From assembly GCA_023391175.1 (NCBI GenBank), contig JAEWBL010000529.1, forward strand, positions 1 through 5,285: 5,285 bases of DNA. The letters run 5' to 3'. The number at the start of each line of letters is the position of its first letter. The stretch's first letter is position 1. The stretch comes from Pseudomonadota bacterium. GTDB taxonomy: Bacteria; Pseudomonadota; Alphaproteobacteria; Rhizobiales; Xanthobacteraceae. The position numbers and the translations under genes were made by a program. The notes below the pieces were generated by a model. It searched no databases. It had not been told where the DNA came from and saw only the letters and a list, made by a program, of their open reading frames with translations. Positions 5,196 through 5,285 of the stretch are shown here, piece by piece.

Positions 5196-5285
5196 TCACG
5201 TCAGGCTGCGCACCAGCATGATGCCGGCCCAGACGCCGCCGAAGCCGAGCAGCACGGAGCCGAAGGCATAGGCCAACGCCATCCC
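5196..5285 (-). CDS. crcB: C-terminal end of a small membrane protein, probably fluoride channel CrcB
   Basis: Only the last 29 residues are present. They read as one continuous hydrophobic helix, ALAYAFGSVLLGFGGVWAG followed by IMLVRSLT and a TGA stop. This resembles the final transmembrane helix of CrcB/Fluc, a four-helix dimeric channel that expels fluoride. In alphaproteobacteria crcB often lies directly upstream of an RluC-type pseudouridine synthase in the same direction, as here. Both points are indirect: the sequence is too short for a motif-based call, and the diagnostic Asn and Phe residues of CrcB would lie outside the window. Another small membrane protein is possible. The gap to rluC is 168 bp, so rluC may have its own promoter. 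Confidence 0.55.
   Translation of the reverse strand, partial: GMALAYAFGSVLLGFGGVWAGIMLVRSLT

Noticed and set aside
5087..5221. Plus-strand 44-codon ORF across the direct repeat
   Set aside because: It runs into the coding end of the crcB-like gene on the other strand. The two DNA repeats fall in different frames of it, and the peptide is Arg/Ala-rich without features.

Overview
This is a GC-rich window whose credible genes all lie on the minus strand. High GC, the codon usage and the crcB-rluC gene pair point to an alphaproteobacterium, probably Hyphomicrobiales. A Xanthobacteraceae-like host is only a guess. No tRNA, rRNA, CRISPR array, insertion sequence, phage gene or integration site was seen.

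Transcription runs from right to left. At the right edge (5196-5285) is the C-terminus of a small membrane protein, probably the fluoride channel CrcB. A 168-bp gap holding a near-perfect direct repeat of about 32 bp separates it from rluC (3933-5027), an RluA/RluC-type 23S rRNA pseudouridine synthase. RluC has an S4 domain, an intact catalytic motif and a long Ala/Pro linker. Its stop overlaps by 4 nt the start of an unrecognised, probably exported 232-residue protein (3238-3936). These two genes should be co-transcribed and translationally coupled.

A 166-bp gap (3072-3237) holds two perfect 6-bp, tetraloop hairpins and a plausible sigma70-type promoter. It leads into a two-gene TRAP transporter operon. 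The small permease DctQ (2445-3071) is followed 10 nt later by an unusually large permease DctM (482-2434, 650 residues). They resemble the FcbT2/FcbT3 ('mannitol/chloroaromatic') TRAP branch. The periplasmic solute-binding protein DctP is not in the window on either side of the pair, so the substrate cannot be inferred.

After a 248-bp gap with several inverted repeats, the left edge carries the start of a small membrane-anchored zinc-ribbon protein (1-233), cut by the window boundary in a Gln/Ala/Pro-rich tail.

The region looks like ordinary chromosome: housekeeping RNA modification, ion export and nutrient transport. I found no convincing new multi-gene system. The items most worth a second look are the unknown exported protein coupled to rluC, the enlarged DctM without a nearby DctP, and the structured or repeated intergenic segments.
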